64,000 nucleotides of DNA from Pedobacter xixiisoli. GTDB taxonomy: Bacteria; Bacteroidota; Bacteroidia; Sphingobacteriales; Sphingobacteriaceae. The stretch covers positions 372,001 to 436,000 of the forward strand of contig NZ_OCMT01000001.1 in NCBI RefSeq assembly GCF_900215335.1. The letters are read 5' to 3'. The notes under the pieces were generated by a model that saw only the letters and a program-made list of their open reading frames with translations, did not search any database and was not told the origin of the DNA. How positions within the stretch are numbered: position 1 is the stretch's first letter; the number at the start of each line of letters is the position of its first letter. This document shows positions 29,060-38,041 of this stretch, piece after piece. A program made the translations under genes and the position numbers.

Positions 29060-30805
29060 ATGAAAAAGATATTAATGATCACATTACTTCCAGTTGTATT
29101 GCTTGCTTGCAAAAAATCAGGAGGTTTAGAAGATAAAACTACGGGTTTAACGGAAGAAGCTGTCTTTACAGACAGTGTTTATACTACCAATTTCCTAAAT
29201 AAAATTTACGTTGATGCAGGCTATACTTTTGGGCCATCAAGATTTGCAGGCGCAGGTGGTTCGGGTAATACAGAGTTGGCCACAGATAACGCCGAAGGAA
29301 ATAATAACCTTGCGGTTTGGGGAAATGCGTATGCGCAAGGAACCATTGGCCCAAGCAACGTTATCACTCCGGCATATTTTGGCACTGATAAAGATTTTTG
29401 GACAACCCCCTATAAAAATATCCGTAGGGTTAATATTTTACTAGAGAAGATTGGTGGCGCACCTTTCCATGAATCTACCAAAAGAAGAATGCGTGCCGAA
29501 GCGAGATTTTTAAGAGCATTTTATTATCACCACATGCTGATTGCATTTGGCGGCGTGCCTTTAATTGGCGATAAAGTTTATGGTATAAATGATATTATTA
29601 ACATCCCTAGAAATAGCTTTGAAGATTGTGTATCGTACATCAATACAGAGTTAGATGCCGCAGGAGCTGATTTGGCCAACGTTGTCTATAAAGATATTGA
29701 TTTTGGTAGGGTAACTAGAGGTGCTTGTTTGGCCTTAAAATCTAGGGTGTTGTTGTATGCTGCTAGTCCACTTTTTAATGGTGGTGGTATAAGCCAAAGT
29801 CCCGTAGTAGCCTATCCAAATGCCAATGCAAGCAGGTGGCAGCAAGCAGCTGATGCGGCAGAAGTGGTTATCGGTTTAAATCAATATAGTTTAAACGTAG
29901 ATAACGTTACTAGACCTGGAAATGGTTTCTACCAATTGTTCTTGAAACGTGTAAATAGTGAGTATATTTTCCAATACAGCCGACCAGCACAAAAGGAATT
30001 TGAAGCTTATTATTTGCCGCCAACACGTACTGGTGCATCTATCATGAAGCCGACGCAAAGTTTAGTGGAGGCATTTCCGATGAGAGATGGTAAAACCATT
30101 GGCGAAAGTTCGTCGTATAATCCAAATGATCCTTATGTGAATAGAGACCCTCGTTTCGAGTATTCGATCATCTATAATGGTCTTTCTTACATCAACAACA
30201 GTTCGGTAAAAACGGTCATTTATACTTATACCAGTACAGGTTCTACTATCGCAAATAGCACTTCAGATGCTTATACGCCTAGTAACCAGTTTACTGGATA
30301 TTTTAGCAGGAAAATGTGCGACGAGAATATCTCTAATGGCTTGGCTGCTACAACCGAAAGAGCTTGGCCATTAATCCGCTATGCAGAAATTTTATTGAAC
30401 TATGCAGAGGCAATTAATGAGGTTGGTCAGCCTGAAAAAGCAGTAGAAAAACTAATAACGCTAAGAAATAGAGCTGGTATTTTGCCAGGTGCAGATGGCA
30501 GGTATGGTATTAAAGCTAATATCACGGTAGATGAGCTACGTACGTTGATCCAAAATGAAAGAAGGATTGAATTGGCTTTTGAAGATCATCGTTGGAATGA
30601 CATTAGAAGATGGAAGATCGCATCGACGGTATTGAAAGGTTTTAATAGCATTGATATCATTACCCGTACTGGAACCAATACTTTTGTGCATACCATTTCA
30701 AGGGCTCCGCGTCCGCTAAATTTTAGAAATGCGATGTATCTTTTGCCTATTCCTTTATCGGAAATTCAGAAAATGCCGCTGATGGAACAAAATCCAGAGT
30801 ATTAG
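29060..30805 (+). CDS. SusD-family surface glycan-binding lipoprotein (third pair)
   Basis: A 581-residue lipoprotein; leader MKKILMITLLPVVLLAC gives Cys17. SusD signatures include MRAEARFLRAFYYHHMLIAFGGVPLIGD, LALKSRVLLYAASPLFNGGG and LIQNERRIELAFEDHRWNDIRRWK in sequence, and a C-terminus with MYLLPIPLSEIQKMPLMEQNPEY. It is 8 bp from its susC and the last gene before a terminator. Two different SusCD pairs in one operon suggest uptake of two fragment sizes or two related glycans. Confidence 0.95.
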   Translation: MKKILMITLLPVVLLACKKSGGLEDKTTGLTEEAVFTDSVYTTNFLNKIYVDAGYTFGPSRFAGAGGSGNTELATDNAEGNNNLAVWGNAYAQGTIGPSNVITPAYFGTDKDFWTTPYKNIRRVNILLEKIGGAPFHESTKRRMRAEARFLRAFYYHHMLIAFGGVPLIGDKVYGINDIINIPRNSFEDCVSYINTELDAAGADLANVVYKDIDFGRVTRGACLALKSRVLLYAASPLFNGGGISQSPVVAYPNANASRWQQAADAAEVVIGLNQYSLNVDNVTRPGNGFYQLFLKRVNSEYIFQYSRPAQKEFEAYYLPPTRTGASIMKPTQSLVEAFPMRDGKTIGESSSYNPNDPYVNRDPRFEYSIIYNGLSYINNSSVKTVIYTYTSTGSTIANSTSDAYTPSNQFTGYFSRKMCDENISNGLAATTERAWPLIRYAEILLNYAEAINEVGQPEKAVEKLITLRNRAGILPGADGRYGIKANITVDELRTLIQNERRIELAFEDHRWNDIRRWKIASTVLKGFNSIDIITRTGTNTFVHTISRAPRPLNFRNAMYLLPIPLSEIQKMPLMEQNPEY

Positions 30806-30832
30806 TTTTATTATAATTTGTAATGGGAGCAG

Positions 30833-30863
30833 GGCAGCGCAATGGCGCTGCCATTTTCTTTTT
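30833..30863 (+). terminator. Intrinsic terminator of the second susC operon
   Basis: Stem GGCAGCGC (30833-30840) pairs with GCGCTGCC (30845-30852) across AATG, followed by ATTTTCTTTTTT. It lies 28 bp after the susD stop codon. Confidence 0.85.
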
Positions 30864-30944
30864 TAGAATGTGTTTAATTTAAAACCATCATTGCATATTC
30901 CACTCAAATTTCTTTATTTGTAATTCAACCAGAGCTCAAACTGT

Positions 30945-31976
30945 ATGAAAAGTAATCAAGTAACCATTGTAGATATTGCCAAAGAATTGAACATGTCAAA
31001 ATCTACGGTATCTAGGGCGCTTACCGGTCATCCCAATGTGAAACCCGAAACTAGGGCTAAGGTATTGGAACTTGCCGAGAAGCTTGATTACCAAAGAAAT
31101 ATGCTTTCCATCAGTTTAATCACTAACAAAACCAAAACAATTGGTATCGTACTACCCGATTTTTTTACTTCTTTTTTTCCTCAAGTTGTAGTTGGAGCAC
31201 AGGAAGAAGCAGCCCGACAGGGTTACAGTGTAATCGTATCGCAATGCAACGAAAGCTACGAAACCGAGGTGGCCAATTCAAAGGTAATGTTGGCTAACAG
31301 GGTTGATGGAGTAATGGTGTCCTTAACGAAAGAAACCCTAAACTACGATCATTGGAAGGCTTTTGTGAGAAGGAAAATTCCGATAGTATTTTTTAACCGT
31401 GTTTGTGAAGAAATGATGGTGCCAAAAGTAGTGGTTAATGATTATGATGGTGCATTTCAGGCAGTAGAACATTTAATTGCTACAGGTAAACGTAGAATTG
31501 CACATTTAGCCGGACCAAGTCAGTTGGTGGTAAGTCGTAAACGGATGAATGGGTATCGGGATGCGTTGAAAAAAAACAACATTCCGGTAGATGAAGAACT
31601 GATCATTGAATATGATTTGAACTTAACCAAAGTGAAAATGTACGTAAAGCATTTGTTGGGAATGACCAATCCGCCAGATGCGATTTTTGCGGTAAATGAC
31701 CCCACTGCAATTGAGGCAATTCAAATCATCAAACAAGTTGGTAAGCATATTCCTGATGAAATTGCTGTAGTTGGTTTTAGCGACAATTACGGGTCTAACT
31801 TTATCGAGCCAAGTTTAACTACCATGGCGCAGCCTGTTAAAGAAATTGGGAAAACCGCCATGGAATTATTATTGGGTTTAATGGATAAAGATATCTCAGA
31901 GTGGAAGCCTTTGATTAAAACGCTTGATACCGAGTTGATTGTTAGAAATTCTACTGTTTACAAAGCACCAGAGTAG
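30945..31976 (+). CDS. LacI-family transcriptional regulator
   Basis: A 343-residue regulator with the classic N-terminal helix-turn-helix and hinge (TIVDIAKELNMSKSTVSRAL, then PNVKPETRAKVLELAEKLDY, about 7-50). A periplasmic-binding-like effector domain follows (TIGIVLPDFFTSFFPQVVVG; VFFNRV; HLAGPS; PDAIFAVNDPTAIEAI; VVGFSD). It stands alone between the second susC operon and the FAD operon. Both flanking operons have the paired GGGAACGTTCCC-like sites, so it is the obvious candidate to bind them. The effector is probably an intracellular sugar or sugar acid from the PUL. No matching site is visible before lacI itself. Confidence 0.95.
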   Translation: MKSNQVTIVDIAKELNMSKSTVSRALTGHPNVKPETRAKVLELAEKLDYQRNMLSISLITNKTKTIGIVLPDFFTSFFPQVVVGAQEEAARQGYSVIVSQCNESYETEVANSKVMLANRVDGVMVSLTKETLNYDHWKAFVRRKIPIVFFNRVCEEMMVPKVVVNDYDGAFQAVEHLIATGKRRIAHLAGPSQLVVSRKRMNGYRDALKKNNIPVDEELIIEYDLNLTKVKMYVKHLLGMTNPPDAIFAVNDPTAIEAIQIIKQVGKHIPDEIAVVGFSDNYGSNFIEPSLTTMAQPVKEIGKTAMELLLGLMDKDISEWKPLIKTLDTELIVRNSTVYKAPE

Positions 31977-32011
31977 TAATCCTAACCCCTCAGTTTTTCA
32001 ATGGTAATATA

Positions 32012-32042
32012 GGGAACGTTCCCAAATTTAGGGAGCGTTCCC
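32012..32042. promoter_or_regulatory. Paired LacI-family operators before the FAD oxidoreductase operon
   Basis: GGGAACGTTCCC (32012-32023, a perfect palindrome) and GGGAGCGTTCCC (32031-32042) lie 19 bp apart with a 7-bp AAATTTA spacer. The site at 21067 has the same period and an AAATATT spacer. It lies 35 bp after the lacI stop codon. Confidence 0.75.
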
Positions 32043-32088
32043 AATTCTTTTTCGGGATTCCCAAGGGCATATCTCTTGATAATATAAA

Positions 32089-32096
32089 TATCTTCG
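32089..32096 (+). promoter_or_regulatory. Probable -7 element of the FAD oxidoreductase operon
   Basis: TATCTTCG differs from TAnnTTTG at one base. It begins 46 bp after the paired operator, the same gap as at 21144. This coincidence supports it more than the motif alone. The start codon is 28 bp further. Confidence 0.45.
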
Positions 32097-32123
32097 AGTT
32101 GATAACAATTGCCCTAAAACGGA

Positions 32124-34412
32124 ATGAAAAGAGAGCAAGCTTCGGCGAAAAGAGATTTAAGAAAAGATAATTTAACAGCAGATTTAGTTGTTGCAGGTGG
32201 CGGTCTTTCTGGCGTATGCGCTGCAATTACTGCTGCCAGACAAGGTATCAAGGTATTATTGGTACAAGATAGGCCCGTTTTGGGCGGTAACTCCTCGAGT
32301 GAGGTAAGGTTATGGATTTTAGGTGCTACATCGCACATGGGAAACAACAACCGATGGGCTAGAGAAGGTGGCGTAATCGACGAAATTTTAGTAGAAAACA
32401 CCTACAGAAATCCAGAAGGTAATCCATTGATTTTGGATATGATTTTGTTGGATAAAGTAACGCAGGAAAAAAATATCCAGTTACTTTTAAATACAGCAGT
32501 TTTTGAAGTAGATAAAGATGGAGATCAAATTAAATCTATCAGTGCTTTTTGTAGCCAGAACTCAACGTTATATCAGCTAGAAGCGCCTTTGTTTTGCGAT
32601 GCTACAGGAGATGGTATAGTAGGTTTTTTAGCTGGTGCAGCTTTTAGAATGGGTGCCGAAAGTAAGGAGGAGTTTGACGAGGGAATGGCGCCAACTGCTG
32701 AATATGGAGAGTTACTAGGCCATTCACTTTACTTCTACAGTAAAGATACAGGTAGGCCAGTTAAGTTTACACCGCCAAACTTTGCGTTGAGCGATATCAC
32801 TGAAATTCCTCGTTTTAAACAATTTAATGCGAATGAATTTGGTTGTAAGCTGTGGTGGGTAGAATATGGGGGTAGATTAGATACCGTTCACGATACAGAA
32901 AAAATTAAATGGGAACTTTGGAAAGTGGTTTACGGTATTTGGAACCACATCAAAAACTCTGGAGATTTCCCCGAAGCGGAGAATTTAACATTAGAATGGG
33001 TAGGTACTATTCCTGGAAAACGTGAAAGCAGACGTTTTGAAGGTGATTATATTTTAAGTCAGAAAGATTTAATTGAACAGCGTAGTCATGATGATGCAGT
33101 TGCTTTTGGCGGTTGGTCGATAGATTTGCACCCAGCGGATGGAGTTTATAGCGAAAGACCAGGATGTAACCAATGGCATGGCAAAGGCATTTTCGAAATC
33201 CCATATCGCACACTTTACAGTAAGAACATCAGTAATTTATTTATAGCCGGTCGTATCATCAGTGTTAGTCACGTAGCTTTTGGTGCTACCCGTGTCATGG
33301 CAACTTGTGCTTATATCGGTCAATCTATTGGTATGGCTGCGGTACTTTGTAAAAATGAAGGCTTGTTGCCAAAAGAAGTGCTCACCAACGGCCACATCAA
33401 GCAATTGCAACAAAAACTATCGTTAAATGGTCAATATATTCCTGGGGTAAATATTGAAGATGAATTGGATTTGATCACGAAAAGTGAAATATCGGTATCT
33501 AGTACTTTAAGTTTTAAAGGATTTGATCGTTGCGATCTTTGGAAAAACTTGACTACGGCTTCAGCTCAGCTTTTTCCGATGGTTAAAGGTGAATTGCCGG
33601 TTTTCAATATTGCAGTAAATGTGCTTAAACCTACCACTTTAAAAGCATCTTTAAGAATTTCTAAAAAGAATGGAGGTTTTACTCCTGATAAGGTTTTATC
33701 AAGTAAGGAAATTGAAATTCAAGCAGGTGAACAAAACATCAGCCTTGATTTTGGAGTAAATTTGCCAGAAGCCAAATATGTTTTCATTGTTTTCGGAGCA
33801 AATGAAGACGTACAGCTCGGTTTTACAGAAGAGCGGGTTACTGGAATTTTATCGGTATTTAACTCTATCAATAAAGCAGTCTCTAATTTTGGAAAGCAAA
33901 CGCCTCCAGCAGAAGCAGGAGTGGATGAGTTTGAGTTTTGGTGTCCGCAACGTAGACCACAAGGACAAAATTTGGTTATTTCATTAGCAACACCACAACC
34001 TGTTTTTGAAAAATCTAACCTTGTAAATGGTATAGATAGGCCAGTAAGCCAACCAAATGCTTGGGTGGCAGATCCTAAAGACCTTTCGCCAACCCTGAAT
34101 TTTGAATGGGAAGAAACAAAGAAAATTAAGCAAATAGATTTATGGTTCGATGCAGATTTTGATCATCCCATGGAATCTGTTCTAATGGGACACCCAGAAA
34201 CTGTAATGCCTTTCTGTGTAAGAAAGTATGTGGTTAAGGATGAAGCTGGTGAGATTGTCTTTAAGAAAGAAGATAATTATCAAACCCACCAACGTATTAT
34301 CTTAGCAGAAGAAATTAATACTAAAAAACTCACAATCGAAGTAGAACATCCTTCTGAATTGGTGCCAGCGGCTATATTTGCGGTTCGTTGTTATGCTGAA
34401 ATTAAGCTTTAA
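32124..34412 (+). CDS. FAD-dependent oxidoreductase of the FAD_oxidored type, with C-terminal beta domain
   Basis: A 762-residue protein without signal peptide, so cytoplasmic. The N-terminus has the FAD Rossmann motif VVAGGGLSGVCAAITAARQG (about 21-40) followed by the conserved LGGNSSSEVR. PGKRESRRFEGDYIL and the late IAGRIISVSHVAFGATRVMATC close the FAD domain (about 410). The last 330 residues look like beta-sandwich material with a discoidin-like end (IKQIDLWFDADFDHPMES). Relatives are common in PULs and are sometimes loosely called xanthan lyase-like; the true reaction is not settled. Oxidation of a sugar or glycoside imported by the next gene is my inference. It is first in an operon with the symporter (3-bp gap) and the esterase. 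Confidence 0.8.
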   Translation: MKREQASAKRDLRKDNLTADLVVAGGGLSGVCAAITAARQGIKVLLVQDRPVLGGNSSSEVRLWILGATSHMGNNNRWAREGGVIDEILVENTYRNPEGNPLILDMILLDKVTQEKNIQLLLNTAVFEVDKDGDQIKSISAFCSQNSTLYQLEAPLFCDATGDGIVGFLAGAAFRMGAESKEEFDEGMAPTAEYGELLGHSLYFYSKDTGRPVKFTPPNFALSDITEIPRFKQFNANEFGCKLWWVEYGGRLDTVHDTEKIKWELWKVVYGIWNHIKNSGDFPEAENLTLEWVGTIPGKRESRRFEGDYILSQKDLIEQRSHDDAVAFGGWSIDLHPADGVYSERPGCNQWHGKGIFEIPYRTLYSKNISNLFIAGRIISVSHVAFGATRVMATCAYIGQSIGMAAVLCKNEGLLPKEVLTNGHIKQLQQKLSLNGQYIPGVNIEDELDLITKSEISVSSTLSFKGFDRCDLWKNLTTASAQLFPMVKGELPVFNIAVNVLKPTTLKASLRISKKNGGFTPDKVLSSKEIEIQAGEQNISLDFGVNLPEAKYVFIVFGANEDVQLGFTEERVTGILSVFNSINKAVSNFGKQTPPAEAGVDEFEFWCPQRRPQGQNLVISLATPQPVFEKSNLVNGIDRPVSQPNAWVADPKDLSPTLNFEWEETKKIKQIDLWFDADFDHPMESVLMGHPETVMPFCVRKYVVKDEAGEIVFKKEDNYQTHQRIILAEEINTKKLTIEVEHPSELVPAAIFAVRCYAEIKL

Positions 34413-34414
34413 TT

Positions 34415-36097
34415 ATGGTGCAATTAGATTTTATAGTAATGGGCATTTTCGCCCTCTTGATATTTGCCATAGGCTTAACTTTCACTAGAGTAGGTAGTAA
34501 AAATGGCCAAGCTTTTTTTGAAGCTGGCGGCGCTACACCTTGGTGGATCAACGGACTTTCCTTATTCATCAGCTATTTTTCTGCCGGAACTTTTGTGGTA
34601 TGGGGTTCTATCGCCTATAAATTTGGCTTGGTCTCTAATACCATACAGTTAACTATGGCCATCAGTGGTTTAATTGTAACCTTGTTTATTGCCGCTAAAT
34701 GGAAAAAAACTGGTGTAGCCACTGCTGCAGAATATATCGGAAAGCGTTTTGGCGATAAAGAACAGCAGTTTTATACTTACATGACCTTGCTGTTGAGTTT
34801 ATTTACTACTGCTGCCGTACTTTATCCCGTTGGTAAAATGGTACATGTAGCTACAGATCTTCCTGTAAATACTTGTATTTTAATCATCGGGATGATCATT
34901 GTGCTTTATACCGCCGCAGGAGGTTTATGGGCGGTTTTAGTAACCGATGTGGTTCAGTTCGTTATTTTATCAGCTGCGGTATTGATCGTTATTCCTATCT
35001 CATTTGCCGAAATTGGAGGTTTGCAAAATCTGGTTCAAAAAGCACCCGAACACTTTTTTCAACCATTTAATGAAGATTATACGCTTGGCTTTATGCTCGC
35101 CTTCATCGTGTATCAAACCTTTTATATCGGAGGAAATTGGTCGTACGTACAAAGGTATACTAGCGTAGCCGAACAAAAGGATTCAAAAAAAGTAGCAGGA
35201 ATTTTTACCATTTTATATTTCATTAGTCCTGTGATATGGATGTTGCCGCCGATGATTTATCGAGTAATCAACCCAAATTTAGAAGGTTTGCAAACAGAAG
35301 ATGCCTATATGATGCTCATCCAAAAAGTAATGCCAGGAGGGTTAATTGGTTTGGTTTTAGCAGGAATGGTTTCGGCTACTTCTAGTAAAGCAAATACTAC
35401 CATCAACATGGCTGCTACAGTTTTTGCTCAAGACATTTATAAAAACCTGCTCAATCCATCAGCTTCTGAAAAAAATGTGATATGGATAGCCAGGTTCTTT
35501 ACGCTACTTTTTGGAGTACTTACCATTGTGGTAGCCATGTGGATTCCTAGTGCTGGTGGAATTGTAGAAGTCGTTTTAAGTACCGCTTCTATTGCTGGAG
35601 GGGCGCTTTTTGCACCTATCATCTGGACACTTTTTTCTAAGAGACAAACTGGATTTTCGGTAGTTACAGCTACAGTGGTCTCATTGATCATCAACTTATT
35701 TTTAAAAGTTGCGGCTCCTGATCTTATCGATTTGAAATTGACAAGAACCATGGAAACCGTTCTTGGTATGGGCATACCCATGTTAATTTTGCTGGTTTTT
35801 GAAATGCTGTATAAATCAAAAGGATTTGTATCTGATAAAGCGATAGAGATGAAAAATGCACAAGCATTAACCAAACAAATAGCGGTTTTTAACGAAGAAG
35901 AGCATCAAGCAGCAGAAAAGCAAAACATTTTTGGTATTCGTGTTATCGCAATTTCTATGGCAGTAGTTGGTGCCGGAATTATTTATCTAGGTTTAGTAGC
36001 TCCTAGCTTTTCTACTATTATTGCTGTGGTAGGAGCATTGATTTTGTTAGGAGCAATTGCTATTGGTGGGGTTACTTTGAAAAAGAATAAAGCATGA
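34415..36097 (+). CDS. Sodium:solute symporter (SSS family)
   Basis: A 560-residue inner-membrane protein with about 13 to 14 hydrophobic helices. Family features are the early FFEAGGATPWWINGLSLFISYFSAGT region, WGSIAYKFG, the AAGGLWAVLVTDVVQFVIL helix and GLVLAGMVSATSSKANTTINMAATV. SSS carriers use the sodium gradient to take up sugars, uronic acids, sialic acids or other organic acids. The likely cargo here is a mono- or disaccharide product of the PUL. It begins two bases after the FAD gene and its stop codon overlaps the next start by ATGA, so the three genes are translationally coupled. Confidence 0.92.
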   Translation: MVQLDFIVMGIFALLIFAIGLTFTRVGSKNGQAFFEAGGATPWWINGLSLFISYFSAGTFVVWGSIAYKFGLVSNTIQLTMAISGLIVTLFIAAKWKKTGVATAAEYIGKRFGDKEQQFYTYMTLLLSLFTTAAVLYPVGKMVHVATDLPVNTCILIIGMIIVLYTAAGGLWAVLVTDVVQFVILSAAVLIVIPISFAEIGGLQNLVQKAPEHFFQPFNEDYTLGFMLAFIVYQTFYIGGNWSYVQRYTSVAEQKDSKKVAGIFTILYFISPVIWMLPPMIYRVINPNLEGLQTEDAYMMLIQKVMPGGLIGLVLAGMVSATSSKANTTINMAATVFAQDIYKNLLNPSASEKNVIWIARFFTLLFGVLTIVVAMWIPSAGGIVEVVLSTASIAGGALFAPIIWTLFSKRQTGFSVVTATVVSLIINLFLKVAAPDLIDLKLTRTMETVLGMGIPMLILLVFEMLYKSKGFVSDKAIEMKNAQALTKQIAVFNEEEHQAAEKQNIFGIRVIAISMAVVGAGIIYLGLVAPSFSTIIAVVGALILLGAIAIGGVTLKKNKA

Positions 36098-37509
36098 AAA
36101 AATATATCCTTTCGTTAGGTTTAGCTTGTTTTGCGTTTTGCCAAATGGTAAGCGCACAAATAGAAATGCCAGCATTTTTCTCTGATCATTTGGTGCTTCA
36201 ACAACGAAGCAATGCCAAAATATGGGGTAACGCGGTAGGTAAAAAAGAAGTTAAAGTTCAAACTTCTTGGGATAAACAGACTTACACTGCTAAACCAGAT
36301 GATAAAGGAAATTGGTCGGTTGTGGTTAAAACAGCCAATGCTGGTGGTCCTTATCAGATTGTGATTAGCCAAGCAAATAAGGTTGTATTAAAAGATGTAT
36401 TGTTGGGTGAAGTTTGGCTCTGTTCTGGGCAATCTAACATGGACATGCCGGTGAAAGGATACGATAATTTGCCCGTAACCAATTCTTTGGATTTGCTGAT
36501 GGATTCTCCAGATCCGATGTTACGTTTATTTAAAATTGAGAAAAAGTACGCAGCTAACCCTGAAAGAAATGTAAAAGGAAGTTGGCAATTGGCAGATGCC
36601 AGTTCTGTAGCTCCTTTTAGTGCCGTAGGCTATCAGTTTGCTAGTCATTTGCGTAAACAACTAGGTGTGCCAGTAGGTATAATCCAAGCTACCTGGGGTG
36701 GTTCGCCAATTGAAGCTTGGATGGATAGAACTTTGGTAGGCGATGTGTTAAAGGAACGTGTGTTGACCAATCAAGCGATTTATAAAGGGGTGCATCAAAC
36801 CCCAGGAAATTTGTATAATGGCATGATTTCACCATTGATTGGCTATGGCATTGCAGGGGTGATTTGGTATCAGGGAGAGCAGAATCGTCATAATTATGGT
36901 GACTATTTGGAGCTGCAACATGCTATGGTAAGTTCTTGGAGAGCAAAATGGAACATCGGCGAATGGCCATTTTATTTAGTTCAATTGGCGCCAATGAAAT
37001 ATGCCGCTCGAGAGGCCTATAAAGTACCTCTGTTAATGGAAGCCCAGTTAAAGTTACCAGATACTTTGGCTAATTCTGGGGTTGCCATATTAATCGATGG
37101 TGGTGAAGAAAAAAATATTCACCCAGCAAATAAAACATTAGCAAGTAAGCGACTAGCTTATCTGGCATTAGCTAAAACTTACCTTAAAAAAGGGATTCCT
37201 GTAGCAAGTCCTACTTTTAAAAATATGGTAACCAAAGGCGATACAGTTTTTGTACGCTTTAATAACACCCCACTTGGATTAACTACTTACGACAAGCCTA
37301 TCACTCAATTCGAATTAGCTGGTACTGATAAGATTTTTTATCCCGCCAAAGCGATGTTGCAAGGAAACTCGGTAAGAGTAATTAGCGATAAAGTTAAGCA
37401 ACCAGTTGCAGTGAGATATGCCTTTAAAGATTGGGCAATAGGAGAACTTTATAGTGTAGAAGGCTTGCCTATATCTGCTTTTAGAACAGATAATTGGTCT
37501 GTCAAGTAG
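36094..37509 (+). CDS. Sialate O-acetylesterase-type carbohydrate esterase (SASA family)
   Basis: A 471-residue exported protein (signal peptide ending MVSAQ, about 22). It has the SGNH-like esterase motifs: LCSGQSNMDMPV with nucleophile Ser114, QATWGGSPIEAW, IWYQGEQNRHNYGDY and the catalytic His343 in NIHPANK. A small beta domain precedes the catalytic region (about 25-100) and another is inserted at the C-terminus. Despite the name, PUL members usually remove acetyl groups from plant or microbial glycans rather than from sialic acid. It overlaps the symporter gene by four bases. Its presence suggests the target glycan is acetylated. Confidence 0.88.
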   Translation: MKKYILSLGLACFAFCQMVSAQIEMPAFFSDHLVLQQRSNAKIWGNAVGKKEVKVQTSWDKQTYTAKPDDKGNWSVVVKTANAGGPYQIVISQANKVVLKDVLLGEVWLCSGQSNMDMPVKGYDNLPVTNSLDLLMDSPDPMLRLFKIEKKYAANPERNVKGSWQLADASSVAPFSAVGYQFASHLRKQLGVPVGIIQATWGGSPIEAWMDRTLVGDVLKERVLTNQAIYKGVHQTPGNLYNGMISPLIGYGIAGVIWYQGEQNRHNYGDYLELQHAMVSSWRAKWNIGEWPFYLVQLAPMKYAAREAYKVPLLMEAQLKLPDTLANSGVAILIDGGEEKNIHPANKTLASKRLAYLALAKTYLKKGIPVASPTFKNMVTKGDTVFVRFNNTPLGLTTYDKPITQFELAGTDKIFYPAKAMLQGNSVRVISDKVKQPVAVRYAFKDWAIGELYSVEGLPISAFRTDNWSVK

Positions 37510-37670
37510 TCTCAAAATGCTTCGGAATTATGGTTTGAAACGAAGATGTTATTCTTTTAGCCTATAAATTTTGAAAAACGTATTTGATTTGTTGTCTCAT
37601 CATTAATTATTGATTTAAATAGCTTTTGTACATGGCCTTGTAATCCTGTAAGCCTATATAATTCAACGTT

Positions 37671-37734
37671 GTACAAAACCAAACCATTTTCGTACAAAAA
37701 CGAACCCTCTGAATACAGTAAGCACATAGTTTTG
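37671..37734 (+). promoter_or_regulatory. HTCS-type operator and promoter before the T9SS beta-helix gene
   Basis: Half-sites GTACAAAACCAAACC (37671-37685) and GTACAAAAACGAACC (37692-37706), 21-bp period, followed after 20 bp by TAGTTTTG (37727-37734). This is the third copy of the layout at 10037 and 12674. The context CACATAGTTTTG is also shared in part with the second copy (ACATAGTTTTG). Confidence 0.8.
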
Positions 37735-38041
37735 GTATAACCATTTAAAGAACTAACGTGTATGAAAACTCTCCTAACGATAGCTGCAATCAGCTATAGC
37801 AAATTCTCTGAATTTAAGTTTTCTAAAGAAAATCTAATATTCAAATTCCAAAATATTTCGCTAACAGGAATCCCATCAATATAAGCAGTTGCTACTTAAC
37901 TGAGTTTCCCATCTTCACCTATGTTGGTAAGGATACTGTATTTACCCATTTCATAGGGAATTATTAACTAGGAGTTCACAAATTCTGGTAGCACAATATC
38001 ATCTAACATCATTAAAAAATAAATAACCCAATATTAAACGT
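37735..38041 (+). other. 5' leader of the beta-helix gene with a 40-codon frame
   Basis: No firm gene. ATG at 37762 opens a 40-codon frame starting MKTLLTIAAIS and ending at TAA 37882-37884, 35 bp after the -7 element, similar in place and first residues to the frame at 12769. The part after it is AT-rich and featureless. The 160 bp between the esterase stop and the operator also holds no gene or clear terminator. Confidence 0.3.

Noticed and set aside
35437..35874. 145-codon minus-strand frame within the symporter gene
   Set aside because: It is antisense to a well-supported membrane protein gene, with no family resemblance of its own.
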